From the NCBI RefSeq assembly GCF_009908165.1, contig NZ_JAAAUC010000001.1:62001-126000 (forward strand): 64,000 nucleotides of DNA. The letters are read 5' to 3'. The notes beneath the pieces are model-generated. The model ran no database searches. It was not told the origin of the DNA and was given only the letters and a program-made list of their open reading frames with translations. The stretch is from Frigidibacter albus (GTDB lineage Bacteria; Pseudomonadota; Alphaproteobacteria; Rhodobacterales; Rhodobacteraceae). Both the position numbers and the translations under genes were made by a program. Shown piece by piece: positions 17,239 through 24,828 of the stretch (position 1 is the stretch's first letter; each line of letters opens with the position of its first letter).

Positions 17239-17855
17239 CACGCGATCTCCTTCTGCTTGGCCGCTGCCAGCGCCCGCGCCACGAAATCCAGCCGGTCCTG
17301 GCCCCAGAACAGCTCGTCATTCAGCACGTAGGTCGGGGTGCCGAAGATCCCGCGATCCTCTGCCTCGGCGAGGTTGGCGTGCCAGTCGGCCACGATATCT
17401 GCGGGCTGCGGGTCGCGGACCAGCGCCGCTCCGGCCTCTCCCACCGTGGCCAAGGCGAGCTCGCGCAGCGTGGCAAGATCGGCGATGTCGCGGTCCTCGG
17501 CCCAAAGCGCGCGCTGGATGGCGAAAGCGAAATCCGCGACCTCGATCCCGGCCTTTTGCACCGCGATCACCGCCTGCGCCGCCGTCTCGATGGTGCGGCA
17601 GGGGTAGAATTTCGGCTTGAGGTTCAACGGAGTGCCCAGATGCTTGCGCCAGCGGTCCAGTTCGACCTCATGGTATTTCTGGCGATAGTCGGGCCGGGTG
17701 CGCAGCGGGATGCCGCCATTGGCCTCGATCAGCCGGATCGGGCGATGCACCAGCGTGGCGCCGGCGTCACGGGCGATGGCGACCAGCCGCTGCGCCCCCA
17801 GATAGGCCCAGGGGGACGACATGCCGTAGAAGGCCTGAAGGACAGGCTTAGACAT
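17238..17855 (-). CDS. DsbA-fold 2-hydroxychromene-2-carboxylate isomerase-like protein
   Basis: 205-aa kappa-class GST/DsbA-like protein. It opens VLQAFYGMSSPWAYLGAQRL, where the SPW-Y pattern and serine correspond to the catalytic region of glutathione-dependent 2-hydroxychromene-2-carboxylate isomerase. It lacks a CxxC thiol pair, so it is not a disulfide oxidase. The C-terminal GIFGTPTYVLNDELFWGQDR then LDFVARAL is the conserved cis-Pro segment. The ATG at 17855 overlaps the end of the FAD oxidoreductase gene by 8 bases, and its stop overlaps the M19-like start. It probably performs a glutathione-assisted isomerisation in the pathway served by this operon. Confidence 0.8.
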   Translation of the reverse strand: MSKPVLQAFYGMSSPWAYLGAQRLVAIARDAGATLVHRPIRLIEANGGIPLRTRPDYRQKYHEVELDRWRKHLGTPLNLKPKFYPCRTIETAAQAVIAVQKAGIEVADFAFAIQRALWAEDRDIADLATLRELALATVGEAGAALVRDPQPADIVADWHANLAEAEDRGIFGTPTYVLNDELFWGQDRLDFVARALAAAKQKEIA

Positions 17856-19263
17856 AGGAAGGTTCCTCAAGATCGGCATCGGTCCATTCGTCGCCGAAAA
17901 GCTCGGGCGTGGCGAAGTCGCGGAAGCGTGCCAAGTGATGCTCTGCGTCCTCGACGAAGAGCGAACGGGCGATGCCTTGCGCGAGGCGCGTCGCGCCATC
18001 GCTGATCGCCGGCACGCCGCTGGTGATCTTGCCGTGGCTGGGCACCGCCGGGTAAGCGAAGCAGTGGATATGCGAGACGTTGTCGCCGGGCGCCCGCGGC
18101 AGGAATTCGAAGGCGGGGCCGAGATAGGGCATCTGGCCGATGCCGGCATGGTCCATGCCCGGGGCGGGATCATGGGCATCGCGCCACAGCTTGATGCGGC
18201 CGTCGAGCGCGGCGAATTCCGGTCGTTCCGACAGATCGGCGGAGAAACCGGTGGCGAAGATGGCGAAATCGACCCTGTAACGGCCCTTGGGGGTGACGAC
18301 GGTCAGCCCGCCATCTTCGGCCACCAAATCGTCGATCGGGCTGGCGAGATGAAAGCGCGCGCCGGAGTGTCGGCTGACGCGCAGCACGGAATGGCGCGGC
18401 GGCGGGATCTGGGCGCGCTCGCCTTCAACCATATAGGCCCATTTCACCGCATCCGGCAGGCCAAGATAGCCGTGGGTCATGCCCGGCGAGCCGATGCCGG
18501 TGAACTTATCGATGCGCGGAATGTCGGGGCGGCGCACGAAGATATCGACCTGTGCGGCCCCCGCCTCCAGCGCCGCAGCGGCATTGTCCATCGCCGAGGC
18601 GCCTGCGCCGACCACCGCGACGCGGCGGCCCTTCAGCGCGGCCATGTCGATCATGTCGGCGCCATGCGCGACCAGCCGCGGGTCCACGCGCCGGGCAACC
18701 TCGGGCAGGGCCGGGGCGCCGAGGCCGTCGAGCCCGGTTGCAAGGACCACGCGGCGGGCCTGGACGGTGCGGGCGCCATCCAGCTGAAGCTCGACAAACG
18801 GGCCCCTGGGGATGACGGCGGTGACCTTGGTGTCATTCTCCACCGGCAGGTTCAGCACGCGGCGATACCATAGCAGGTAGTCCATCCACATCTCGCGTGG
18901 GGCGAGGGTCATGCGGGTCCAGGCGTCCCGGCCGAACTGCGCCTCGAACCAGGCGCGGAAGGTCAGCGACGGCACGCCAAGCGCCGGGCCGGCGGCCTCC
19001 TTGCGGGTGCGCAGCGTCTCCATGCGGGCATAGGTGACCCAGGGCCCCTCGCGCCCGGCGGGGGCACGGTCGAAGGCGCGGGCGTTGAAGATGCCGATGC
19101 GGCGCAGGGCTGCCAGTGTCACCAGCCCCATCACACCGCCGCCGATGACCGCGACGTCCAGCACGCCGGGGCGCGGGATCATCCAGTCCTTGGCGGGCTG
19201 GCCCAGCCAGAGCAGATCCTCTGCCAGGCGGTCTTCCAGTGCGGCAATCGAATTGGGAATCAT
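17848..19263 (-). CDS. FAD-dependent oxidoreductase / flavin monooxygenase-like protein
   Basis: 471-aa two-dinucleotide-domain flavoprotein. The first Rossmann motif is DVAVIGGGVMGLVTLAALRR (about 35-54) for FAD and the second is VAVVGAGASAMDNAAAALE (about 205-223) for NAD(P)H; the ATGFSADLSERPEF segment is the usual C-terminal 'ATG' motif. The strict FMO fingerprint FxGxxxHxxxY is not obvious. ATG 19263 (MIPNSIAALEDRLAEDLLW) is chosen over 19320, which lies in the presumed promoter repeat. It is the first gene of the eight-gene minus-strand operon and probably starts catabolism by hydroxylating or dehydrogenating the imported substrate. Confidence 0.8.
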   Translation of the reverse strand: MIPNSIAALEDRLAEDLLWLGQPAKDWMIPRPGVLDVAVIGGGVMGLVTLAALRRIGIFNARAFDRAPAGREGPWVTYARMETLRTRKEAAGPALGVPSLTFRAWFEAQFGRDAWTRMTLAPREMWMDYLLWYRRVLNLPVENDTKVTAVIPRGPFVELQLDGARTVQARRVVLATGLDGLGAPALPEVARRVDPRLVAHGADMIDMAALKGRRVAVVGAGASAMDNAAAALEAGAAQVDIFVRRPDIPRIDKFTGIGSPGMTHGYLGLPDAVKWAYMVEGERAQIPPPRHSVLRVSRHSGARFHLASPIDDLVAEDGGLTVVTPKGRYRVDFAIFATGFSADLSERPEFAALDGRIKLWRDAHDPAPGMDHAGIGQMPYLGPAFEFLPRAPGDNVSHIHCFAYPAVPSHGKITSGVPAISDGATRLAQGIARSLFVEDAEHHLARFRDFATPELFGDEWTDADLEEPSYV

Positions 19264-19291
19264 CTGGTCACCCGGGTGGCATCTTGTGAGA

Positions 19292-19323
19292 TGATTGTAT
19301 GCGCTTTCAGTATGCTGCAATCA
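19292..19323. promoter_or_regulatory. Repeat cluster upstream of the FAD oxidoreductase operon
   Basis: TGATTG (19292-19297) and CAATCA (19318-19323) form a perfect 6-bp inverted repeat. Inside it are direct copies TGTATGC (19296-19302) and AGTATGC (19309-19315). TGTATGC is also the right half-site of the GntR operator at 2863-2892, so the same or a related regulator could act here. It lies 29-60 bases before the chosen start. Confidence 0.4.
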
Positions 19324-19801
19324 ATATTATGCCAAATACGGATGATAATCCACTTGTTTGCGGTTCGCGCGTTTGGTGAGCATGAAATAGGGGGGACTGC
19401 TTGAACTGTGGCGTTTGGGGTGTCGCCTTCGGGCAGCGGACACCAGCTGTTCAGTCCCGGCATTTGGCGCTGCTGCCCGCCACCTGCGTAGAACCCGCGG
19501 CTTGCCCGGAAGGGCAGGGACCGCGCACCTTCATGGCATTCGCAACGATGCGGCACAGTTCACCTGCGCTGCCTGCCGCGTCGGCGCCTGAGGTATGGGC
19601 TGGTTGCGGGGCGTCGGGAGCCCGGTGAGGCAGGTTGGCCGCCACGCAGCGCCACAGCTGGAGCTTCGCCTATAAATTGGTCACACGCAGAGCTTTTGCG
19701 CAAGTATTGGGCTGTTCAGCTCGAACCTCTGCCCTGCCTGCGTGCGCACGTTGCCTCGACCTTCGATCCCGCGGAAACGGAGGCGTCAGGAGGGCCCCGT
19801 C
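19324..19801. other. Long divergent intergenic region before nasT, no gene recognised
   Basis: About 480 bases between the minus-strand operon and nasT. Only short, unconvincing open frames are present. Visible are AT-rich patches near 19324-19350 (ATATTATGCCAAATACGG) and CTATAAATTGG near 19671, either of which could supply promoters. A strong AGGAGG ribosome-binding site for nasT sits at 19788-19793. No sigma-54 -24/-12 element with correct spacing was found. Confidence 0.5.
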
Positions 19802-20383
19802 ATGGCGCGTCTATCCATAATTGTCGTCGAACGCGACCGCGACCGCGCCTTGCGCATCGTCGACGGGCTGATGGCATCTGGTGACCACGCGATTACCGTG
19901 ATTGCAGAGGAAACGGGCTTGGCTCGCCGCATCGCCGAGCAGAAGCCCGACATCGTGCTGATCGATGTCGCCGACCCTTCTCGGGACGTTCTGGAGGAAC
20001 TCGCGCTGGTCTCTGGGCCGATGGAACGGCCCGTCGCGATGTTTGTCGATCGTTCAGACGAGCAACTGACCCGGGCTGCCATCGAGGCAGGGGTTTCGGC
20101 ATATGTCGTCGATGGCCTGCAGCCAGAGCGGATCAAACCGATCCTTGATGCAGCGATTGCACGGTTCCACATGTTTCAGAAGATGCGCGCCGAGCTTGCC
20201 GCTACCAAGGCCGCTTTGGAAGAGCGCAAGATCATCGACCGCGCCAAGGCAATCTTGATGAAGGCGAGGGGGATCGACGAAGAAGCCGCATATGCCCTGC
20301 TGCGCAAGACGGCGATGGACCAGAAGCGCCGGGTGGCCGACATCGCGCAGCAACTGGTGATGGCGGCGGGGTTGCTGACATGA
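19802..20383 (+). CDS. nasT: NasT, ANTAR-domain antitermination response regulator
   Basis: 193-aa protein with an N-terminal pseudo-receiver/receiver domain (about 4-120; LSIIVVERDRDRALRIVDGL, D55 in LIDVADPS) and a C-terminal ANTAR RNA-binding domain (about 136-190; ALEERKIIDRAKAILMKARG then IDEEAAYALLRKTAMDQKRR). NasT binds paired hexaloop hairpins in nas leader RNA and prevents termination; without nitrate it is held inactive by NasS (known biology). ATG 19802 has AGGAGG 9 bases upstream. It overlaps nasS by 4 bases, giving stoichiometric expression. A matching two-hairpin target is present before nrtA. Confidence 0.9.
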   Translation: MARLSIIVVERDRDRALRIVDGLMASGDHAITVIAEETGLARRIAEQKPDIVLIDVADPSRDVLEELALVSGPMERPVAMFVDRSDEQLTRAAIEAGVSAYVVDGLQPERIKPILDAAIARFHMFQKMRAELAATKAALEERKIIDRAKAILMKARGIDEEAAYALLRKTAMDQKRRVADIAQQLVMAAGLLT

Positions 20384-21555
20384 GCCTGTCAACGCTGCGC
20401 CTCGGCTATGTGCCGCTGATCGACGCGGCCCCGCTGATCGTGGCGCGCGAGCTTGGCTTTGACGCCGAAGAAGGGCTGAGCTTTGAGCTGATCCGCCTGC
20501 AAAGCTGGGCGCAAAGCCGCGACCTGCTGGGGATGGGTGGCATAGATGCCGCGCATATGCTGGTGCCCTTGCCGATTGCGCAGACCCTTGGTCTGGGCCC
20601 GGTCTATCCGCGCTTTGATCTGGTGATGGTGCTGTCGGTGGGCGGGCAGGCGATAGCCGTCAGTGCGGCTCTGGCAGATGCCATGCGGACGCAGGGCCAT
20701 GGTTTCGGCTTTGGTGACCCACTGGCCGCGCGTGATGCCCTGATCGCAGTGGCGGGCGGGCGCCTGCGCGTGGGGGTGCCGTTCCCGTTTTCGACCCAAG
20801 CCGAACTGGTCCGGCGCTGGCTGGCCGGCACCGGCCTTGATGCCGGGGTCAGCATCCACACCGTGCCCCCGCCGCTGATGGCCGATGCGCTGGCCGCAGG
20901 CGAGGTCGATGCCTTCTGCGTCGGTGAACCCTGGGCCTCTTATGCTGTGGAACGCGGTGTTGCGGCGCTGGTGCTGGCCGGGCGATCGATCTGGGCATCG
21001 CCTCCGGAAAAGGGGCTGGTGCTGACCCGCGACTTCACGGCATCGCGCCCGGAGGAAACCGGCCGCATGATGCGGGCGCTCTGGCGGGCCTGCCGCTGGC
21101 TGGACCAACCCGACAACCGGAGCACGGCAGCCGAAATCCTGTCGCGTCCCGATTATCTGAACCTGCCGCCGGAACTGAGCGAGCGCGGCTTGCTGGGGCG
21201 ACTGCATATCAGCATGTCAGGCGAGGTGCGGCAGTATCCGGGATTCATCCGCTTTCATGACGGAGCCGCGAATTTTCCTTGGCGCAGTCTCGCCGCGCTG
21301 CTCGCGCAAAGGATCGCCACGGTACACGGCCTGGATGTGAATTGGGCGATGGATCAGGCGATGGGCTGTTTCCGGACCGATCTTTATCGCCAGCACCTGC
21401 GTCAGGCGGGGGCCGATCTGCCCGGCGCATCCGCCCGGATCGAGGGATCGATGCTGCATGCCACGGCAGTTGCGTCGGAAATGGGCCAGATGATTCTGGG
21501 CCCGGACGCGTTCTTTGATGGCGAAACATTCGACCCGGCGCTTGCTGCGCGCTGA
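20380..21555 (+). CDS. nasS: NasS, cytoplasmic nitrate/nitrite sensor
   Basis: 391-aa NrtA/CmpA-like binding-fold protein that lacks a signal peptide (MSLSTLRLGYVPLIDAAPLI), consistent with a cytoplasmic sensor rather than a transporter component. Conserved segments shared with NrtA are LGYVPLIDAAPLIVARELGF, GGIDAAHMLVPLPIAQTLGL, EVDAFCVGEPWASYAVERGV and VRQYPGFIRFHDGAANFPW. In known systems NasS sequesters NasT and releases it on nitrate or nitrite binding. The start overlaps nasT (ATGA). A 281-base leader region, not a gene, follows the stop. Confidence 0.88.
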   Translation: MSLSTLRLGYVPLIDAAPLIVARELGFDAEEGLSFELIRLQSWAQSRDLLGMGGIDAAHMLVPLPIAQTLGLGPVYPRFDLVMVLSVGGQAIAVSAALADAMRTQGHGFGFGDPLAARDALIAVAGGRLRVGVPFPFSTQAELVRRWLAGTGLDAGVSIHTVPPPLMADALAAGEVDAFCVGEPWASYAVERGVAALVLAGRSIWASPPEKGLVLTRDFTASRPEETGRMMRALWRACRWLDQPDNRSTAAEILSRPDYLNLPPELSERGLLGRLHISMSGEVRQYPGFIRFHDGAANFPWRSLAALLAQRIATVHGLDVNWAMDQAMGCFRTDLYRQHLRQAGADLPGASARIEGSMLHATAVASEMGQMILGPDAFFDGETFDPALAAR

Positions 21556-21662
21556 TATTTTGGGCGCGGCCAGCATCGGCTGCGGAAATGCTATGCTGCG
21601 CCGCCGAAACACTCGCGCCGCCCTTGAACATGGGCCCTGGGCCCGACAGGATTGAGTCATCG

Positions 21663-21708
21663 GGCAAGCAACGGCGCTTGCCGGTCACAGATTTCCGCAA
21701 AGATGCGG
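21663..21708 (+). promoter_or_regulatory. Two-hairpin ANTAR (NasT) target in the nrtA leader
   Basis: Hairpin 1: GGCAAGC (21663-21669), hexaloop AACGGC (21670-21675), GCTTGCC (21676-21682). Hairpin 2: CCGC (21695-21698), hexaloop AAAGAT (21699-21704), GCGG (21705-21708). Both loops are six bases with A at position 1 and G at position 4, the recognition rule known for ANTAR proteins, and the hairpins are 12 bases apart. The position, between nasTS and nrtA and upstream of a terminator-like structure, fits NasT-controlled antitermination. Confidence 0.75.
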
Positions 21709-21728
21709 TCCCCCCACATGGCAATGAC

Positions 21729-21774
21729 GCCGCCCATCCTGCGCCCTTCGGGCCAGAGATCGAGGCGGCTTTTT
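21729..21774 (+). terminator. Leader terminator of the nrt-nir-nas operon (antitermination target)
   Basis: GCCGCC (21729-21734) can pair with GGCGGC (21764-21769), followed directly by TTTTT (21770-21774). An inner GCCCTTCGGGC hairpin stabilises the loop. It starts 20 bases after the second ANTAR hairpin and ends 62 bases before the nrtA start. GCGG of hairpin 2 could also pair with the CCGC inside the 5' arm, giving alternative folds. Function as regulated terminator is inferred. Confidence 0.6.
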
Positions 21775-21836
21775 GTCGTTCAGCCAAAGCCTGCCCCGCC
21801 CGATGCACCGGGGCCTTAAGCCCGAGGAACCGCTCG

Positions 21837-23129
21837 ATGACCCTGATCCAACCGCCCACTCGCCGCAGCTTCCTGAAATCCGCCATCGGCGCCGCCGCAA
21901 CGGTCGCGGCCGCCCGCATCGCCCTTCCGGGCGGAGCCTGGGCGGCGACCACCACCCCCGAGGTGACGGGGGCCAAGCTGGGCTACATCGCCCTGACCGA
22001 CAGCGCCCCTTTGATCATAGCAGTGGAAAAGGGATTCTTCGCCAAGCACGGCATGCCCGACGTGCTGGTGGAAAAGCAGGCAAGCTGGGGGGCCACGCGC
22101 GACAACATGACCCTGGGGTCGGCATCGGGCGGCATCGACGGGGGGCACATCTTGCGGCCCAAGGTGCATCTTTATGCCACCGGCAAGGTGATGCAGAACA
22201 ACCAGCCGCTGCCGATGTACACGTTGATGAATCTCAACGAGGACTGCCAGGGCCTGTCGGTCGCCCAGGCCCTGGCCGAGACCGGCGTCGGTCTCGACAG
22301 CGCGCCGCTGCGCGAGGTGTTCGCCGCCAAGCGGGCCGCCGGAACCGAGATCCCGGTTGCGATGACCTTTCCGGGCGGCACGCATGATCTGTGGATGCGC
22401 TATTGGCTGGCGGCAGGCGGGATCGATCCGACCAAGGACGTCGACCTGATCGTGGTGCCGCCGCCGCAGATGGTGGCCAACATGAAGGTCGGCAACATGG
22501 AGGCCTTTTGCGTAGGCGAGCCCTGGAATGAACAGCTGGTCAACCAGGGCATCGGCTTTACCGCCGCCACGTCGGGCGAACTGTGGAAGCATCACCCCGA
22601 AAAGGTTCTCGGGATGCGCGCCGAATGGGTCGACGCCAACCCGAACGCGACCCTTGCCCTGATGATGGCGGTGATGGAGGCGCAGATGTGGTGCGAAGAC
22701 GCCGCCAACAAGGACGAGATGGCCGAGATCATCGGCCGCCGCCAATGGTACAACGTGCCGGTCAAGGACATCAGCGGTCGCATCAAGGGCGATATCAACT
22801 ATGGAAACGGGCGCGTCGTCTCGGATCCGACGCTGGCGATGAAGTTCTGGCGCGGCGGGGCGACGTCCTTCCCCTGGAAGTCGCTCGACAGCTGGTTCAT
22901 CACCGAGAACAAGCGCTGGGGCCATCTGCCGGGCGATCTCGACACCAAGGCGCTGGTCGATGCCACCAATCGCTCTGACCTGTGGCTTCAGGCGGCGGCC
23001 GGGCTGGGGTTGGACACCTCCGGCTTTGGCGACAGCCGCGGGATCGAGACCTTCTTCGACGGCAAGAGCTTCGATCCTGCCGACCCCGAAGCCTATCTTG
23101 GCAGCCAGTCGATCAAGGCCGTGGCATGA
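21837..23129 (+). CDS. nrtA: Nitrate ABC transporter substrate-binding protein NrtA
   Basis: 430-aa periplasmic nitrate-binding protein with a Tat-type signal (TRRSFLKSAIGAAATVAAAR, then IALPGGAWA). The mature part is the NrtA/CmpA fold: AKLGYIALTDSAPLIIAVEK, GGIDGGHILRP, FPGGTHDLWMRYWLAAGGID, NMEAFCVGEPWNEQLVNQGI and GATSFPWKSLDSWF. ATG 21837 is supported by GAGGA nine bases upstream and by the twin-Arg motif a few residues in; longer upstream frames run through the RNA leader. It overlaps nrtB by 4 bases. It captures nitrate for the NrtBC importer. Confidence 0.9.
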   Translation: MTLIQPPTRRSFLKSAIGAAATVAAARIALPGGAWAATTTPEVTGAKLGYIALTDSAPLIIAVEKGFFAKHGMPDVLVEKQASWGATRDNMTLGSASGGIDGGHILRPKVHLYATGKVMQNNQPLPMYTLMNLNEDCQGLSVAQALAETGVGLDSAPLREVFAAKRAAGTEIPVAMTFPGGTHDLWMRYWLAAGGIDPTKDVDLIVVPPPQMVANMKVGNMEAFCVGEPWNEQLVNQGIGFTAATSGELWKHHPEKVLGMRAEWVDANPNATLALMMAVMEAQMWCEDAANKDEMAEIIGRRQWYNVPVKDISGRIKGDINYGNGRVVSDPTLAMKFWRGGATSFPWKSLDSWFITENKRWGHLPGDLDTKALVDATNRSDLWLQAAAGLGLDTSGFGDSRGIETFFDGKSFDPADPEAYLGSQSIKAVA

Positions 23130-24025
23130 TGGGGCGATCGATGACTGTAACCGCTCTCAATCCCACCCCCGCCTCCGCGCAGAAAGCTGAAGCGCAGGTT
23201 GTGCCGCTGCCGCGACCCGCCAAGCGCCCGCAGCGACTTGCCGCCCTCGGGCGCATCGTCGCCGAAAGGATCGCTCCGCCGGTTGTCGTGCTGCTTGTCC
23301 TGCTGCTGATCTGGCAGCTGTCGTTTTCCGGTGCGGCGTCGGGCCTGCCCGCCCCCACCGATGTCTGGGAGCAGAGCCGCGAGCTTATCCTCGACCCCTT
23401 CTTCGTCTACGGAACCCAGGACATAGGCCTTGGCTGGCGGGTCCTCACCTCGCTGGAGCGCGTGGCCTACGGCTTTGGCCTTGCCGCCGTGGTCGGCGTG
23501 CTGGTGGGTGCCATCCTTGGCCAGTCCGCGCTGATGATGCGGGGCTTCGACCCGATCTTCCAGGTCCTGCGCACCGTGCCGCCGCTGGCGTGGTTGCCGA
23601 TCTCGTTGGCGGCGTTCATGGACAGCGGCCCCTCGGCGATCTTCGTGATCTTCATCACCGCGATCTGGCCGATCATCATCAACACCGCCGCCGGCGTCCG
23701 CGCCATCCCGCAGGACTACCGCAACGTCGCCGCCGTGCTGCGCCTGAACCAGATCGAGTTCTTCTGGGAGATCATGGTGCCCTCCGCTGCGCCCTACATC
23801 TTTTCCGGCCTGCGTATCGGGGTGGGCCTGTCATGGCTGGCCATCGTCGCGGCGGAAATGCTGACCGGCGGCGTCGGGATCGGCTTCTTCATCTGGGATG
23901 CGTGGAACAGCAGCCGCCTGACCGACATCATCGTGGCCCTGGTCTACATCGGCGTCACCGGCTTCGTGCTCGACCGGCTGGTCGGCTGGCTTGGCCACGT
24001 CGTCTCTCGCGGCACAACGGAATAG
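23126..24025 (+). CDS. nrtB: Nitrate ABC transporter permease NrtB
   Basis: 299-aa permease with about six membrane helices. The N-terminal 45 residues are hydrophilic and basic; the first helix is PPVVVLLVLLLIWQLSF. EAA-type loop: AVLRLNQIEFFWEIMVPSAA then PYIFSGLRIG. The family feature VLRTVPPLAWLPISLAAFMD and the C-terminal ADIIVAL-type VYIGVTGFVLDR are seen. The start ATG overlaps the nrtA stop (ATGA at 23126); ATG 23129 or 23141 are alternatives. It is followed by the ATPase gene after 8 bases. Confidence 0.88.
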   Translation: MMGRSMTVTALNPTPASAQKAEAQVVPLPRPAKRPQRLAALGRIVAERIAPPVVVLLVLLLIWQLSFSGAASGLPAPTDVWEQSRELILDPFFVYGTQDIGLGWRVLTSLERVAYGFGLAAVVGVLVGAILGQSALMMRGFDPIFQVLRTVPPLAWLPISLAAFMDSGPSAIFVIFITAIWPIIINTAAGVRAIPQDYRNVAAVLRLNQIEFFWEIMVPSAAPYIFSGLRIGVGLSWLAIVAAEMLTGGVGIGFFIWDAWNSSRLTDIIVALVYIGVTGFVLDRLVGWLGHVVSRGTTE

Positions 24026-24033
24026 GGATAGCC

Positions 24034-24828
24034 ATGAAATACCTGCAAATCGACCGGGTCTGCAAATCCTATCCCGGCAAGGGCCGCGTGACCGAAGTTC
24101 TGTCCGACATCCGCCTGACCATCGACAAGGGCGAATTCGTGTCGATCATCGGCCATTCCGGCTGCGGCAAGTCCACCCTTCTCAACCTGATCGCCGGGCT
24201 GACCGATATCACGACCGGCGTGATCAAGCTGGAGGGCCGAGAGGTCAACGCCCCCGGCCCCGACCGCGCCGTGGTGTTCCAGAACCACAGCCTGCTGCCG
24301 TGGCTGTCGGTCTATGACAACGTCAAGCTGGCGGTGACAAAGGTGTTCGGAAGCACGAAGTCACGGGCCGAACGGCATGACTGGATCATGCAGACGCTCG
24401 AACTCGTGCAGATGACCCATGCCATCGGCCAGCGCCCCGGAGAGATTTCGGGCGGGATGCGGCAAAGGGTGGGCATTGCCCGGGCCCTGGCGATGGAGCC
24501 GAAGATCCTGCTGCTGGACGAGCCCTTCGGCGCGCTCGATGCGCTGACCCGGGCGCATCTTCAGGACGCGGTGATGGATATCCATGCACGGCTGAAGAAC
24601 ACGATGATCATGATCACCCATGATGTCGACGAGGCCGTTTTGCTGGCCGACCGCATCGTGATGATGACCAACGGCCCCGCCGCGACGATTGGCGAGGTGT
24701 TGCCCGTCGCCATCCCCCGGCCGCGGGACCGGATCGTGCTGGCCTCCAACCCCGACTACGTGCGCACCCGCGAGGCGGTGCTGCGCTTCCTCTACGAACG
24801 TCACCGTTTCGTGGAGGCCGCGGAATGA
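24034..24828 (+). CDS. nrtC: Nitrate ABC transporter ATP-binding protein (NrtD/NrtC-like)
   Basis: 264-aa ATPase with Walker A GHSGCGKST, Q-loop VVFQNHSLLPWLS, signature ISGGMRQRVGIARAL, Walker B ILLLDEPFGALD and H-loop MITHDVDEAVLLAD, all intact. It is a single-domain ATPase without the C-terminal NrtA-like domain of cyanobacterial NrtC, so it should act as a homodimer. ATG 24034 is preceded by AATAGGGATAGCC, and the end overlaps nirB by 4 bases. Confidence 0.88.
   Translation: MKYLQIDRVCKSYPGKGRVTEVLSDIRLTIDKGEFVSIIGHSGCGKSTLLNLIAGLTDITTGVIKLEGREVNAPGPDRAVVFQNHSLLPWLSVYDNVKLAVTKVFGSTKSRAERHDWIMQTLELVQMTHAIGQRPGEISGGMRQRVGIARALAMEPKILLLDEPFGALDALTRAHLQDAVMDIHARLKNTMIMITHDVDEAVLLADRIVMMTNGPAATIGEVLPVAIPRPRDRIVLASNPDYVRTREAVLRFLYERHRFVEAAE

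Noticed and set aside
19401-19645. Short open frames on both strands in the pre-nasT gap
   Set aside because: No start context or family resemblance; treated as non-coding.
19660-19712. Possible sigma-54 promoter before nasT (GGTCAC...TTTTGC)
   Set aside because: The distance between the GG and GC dinucleotides is far from the required spacing, so it does not match the -24/-12 rule.
21629-21645. GGGCCC repeat just upstream of the ANTAR hairpins as a third hairpin or nasS terminator
   Set aside because: Loop size does not fit the hexaloop rule and no U-run follows.
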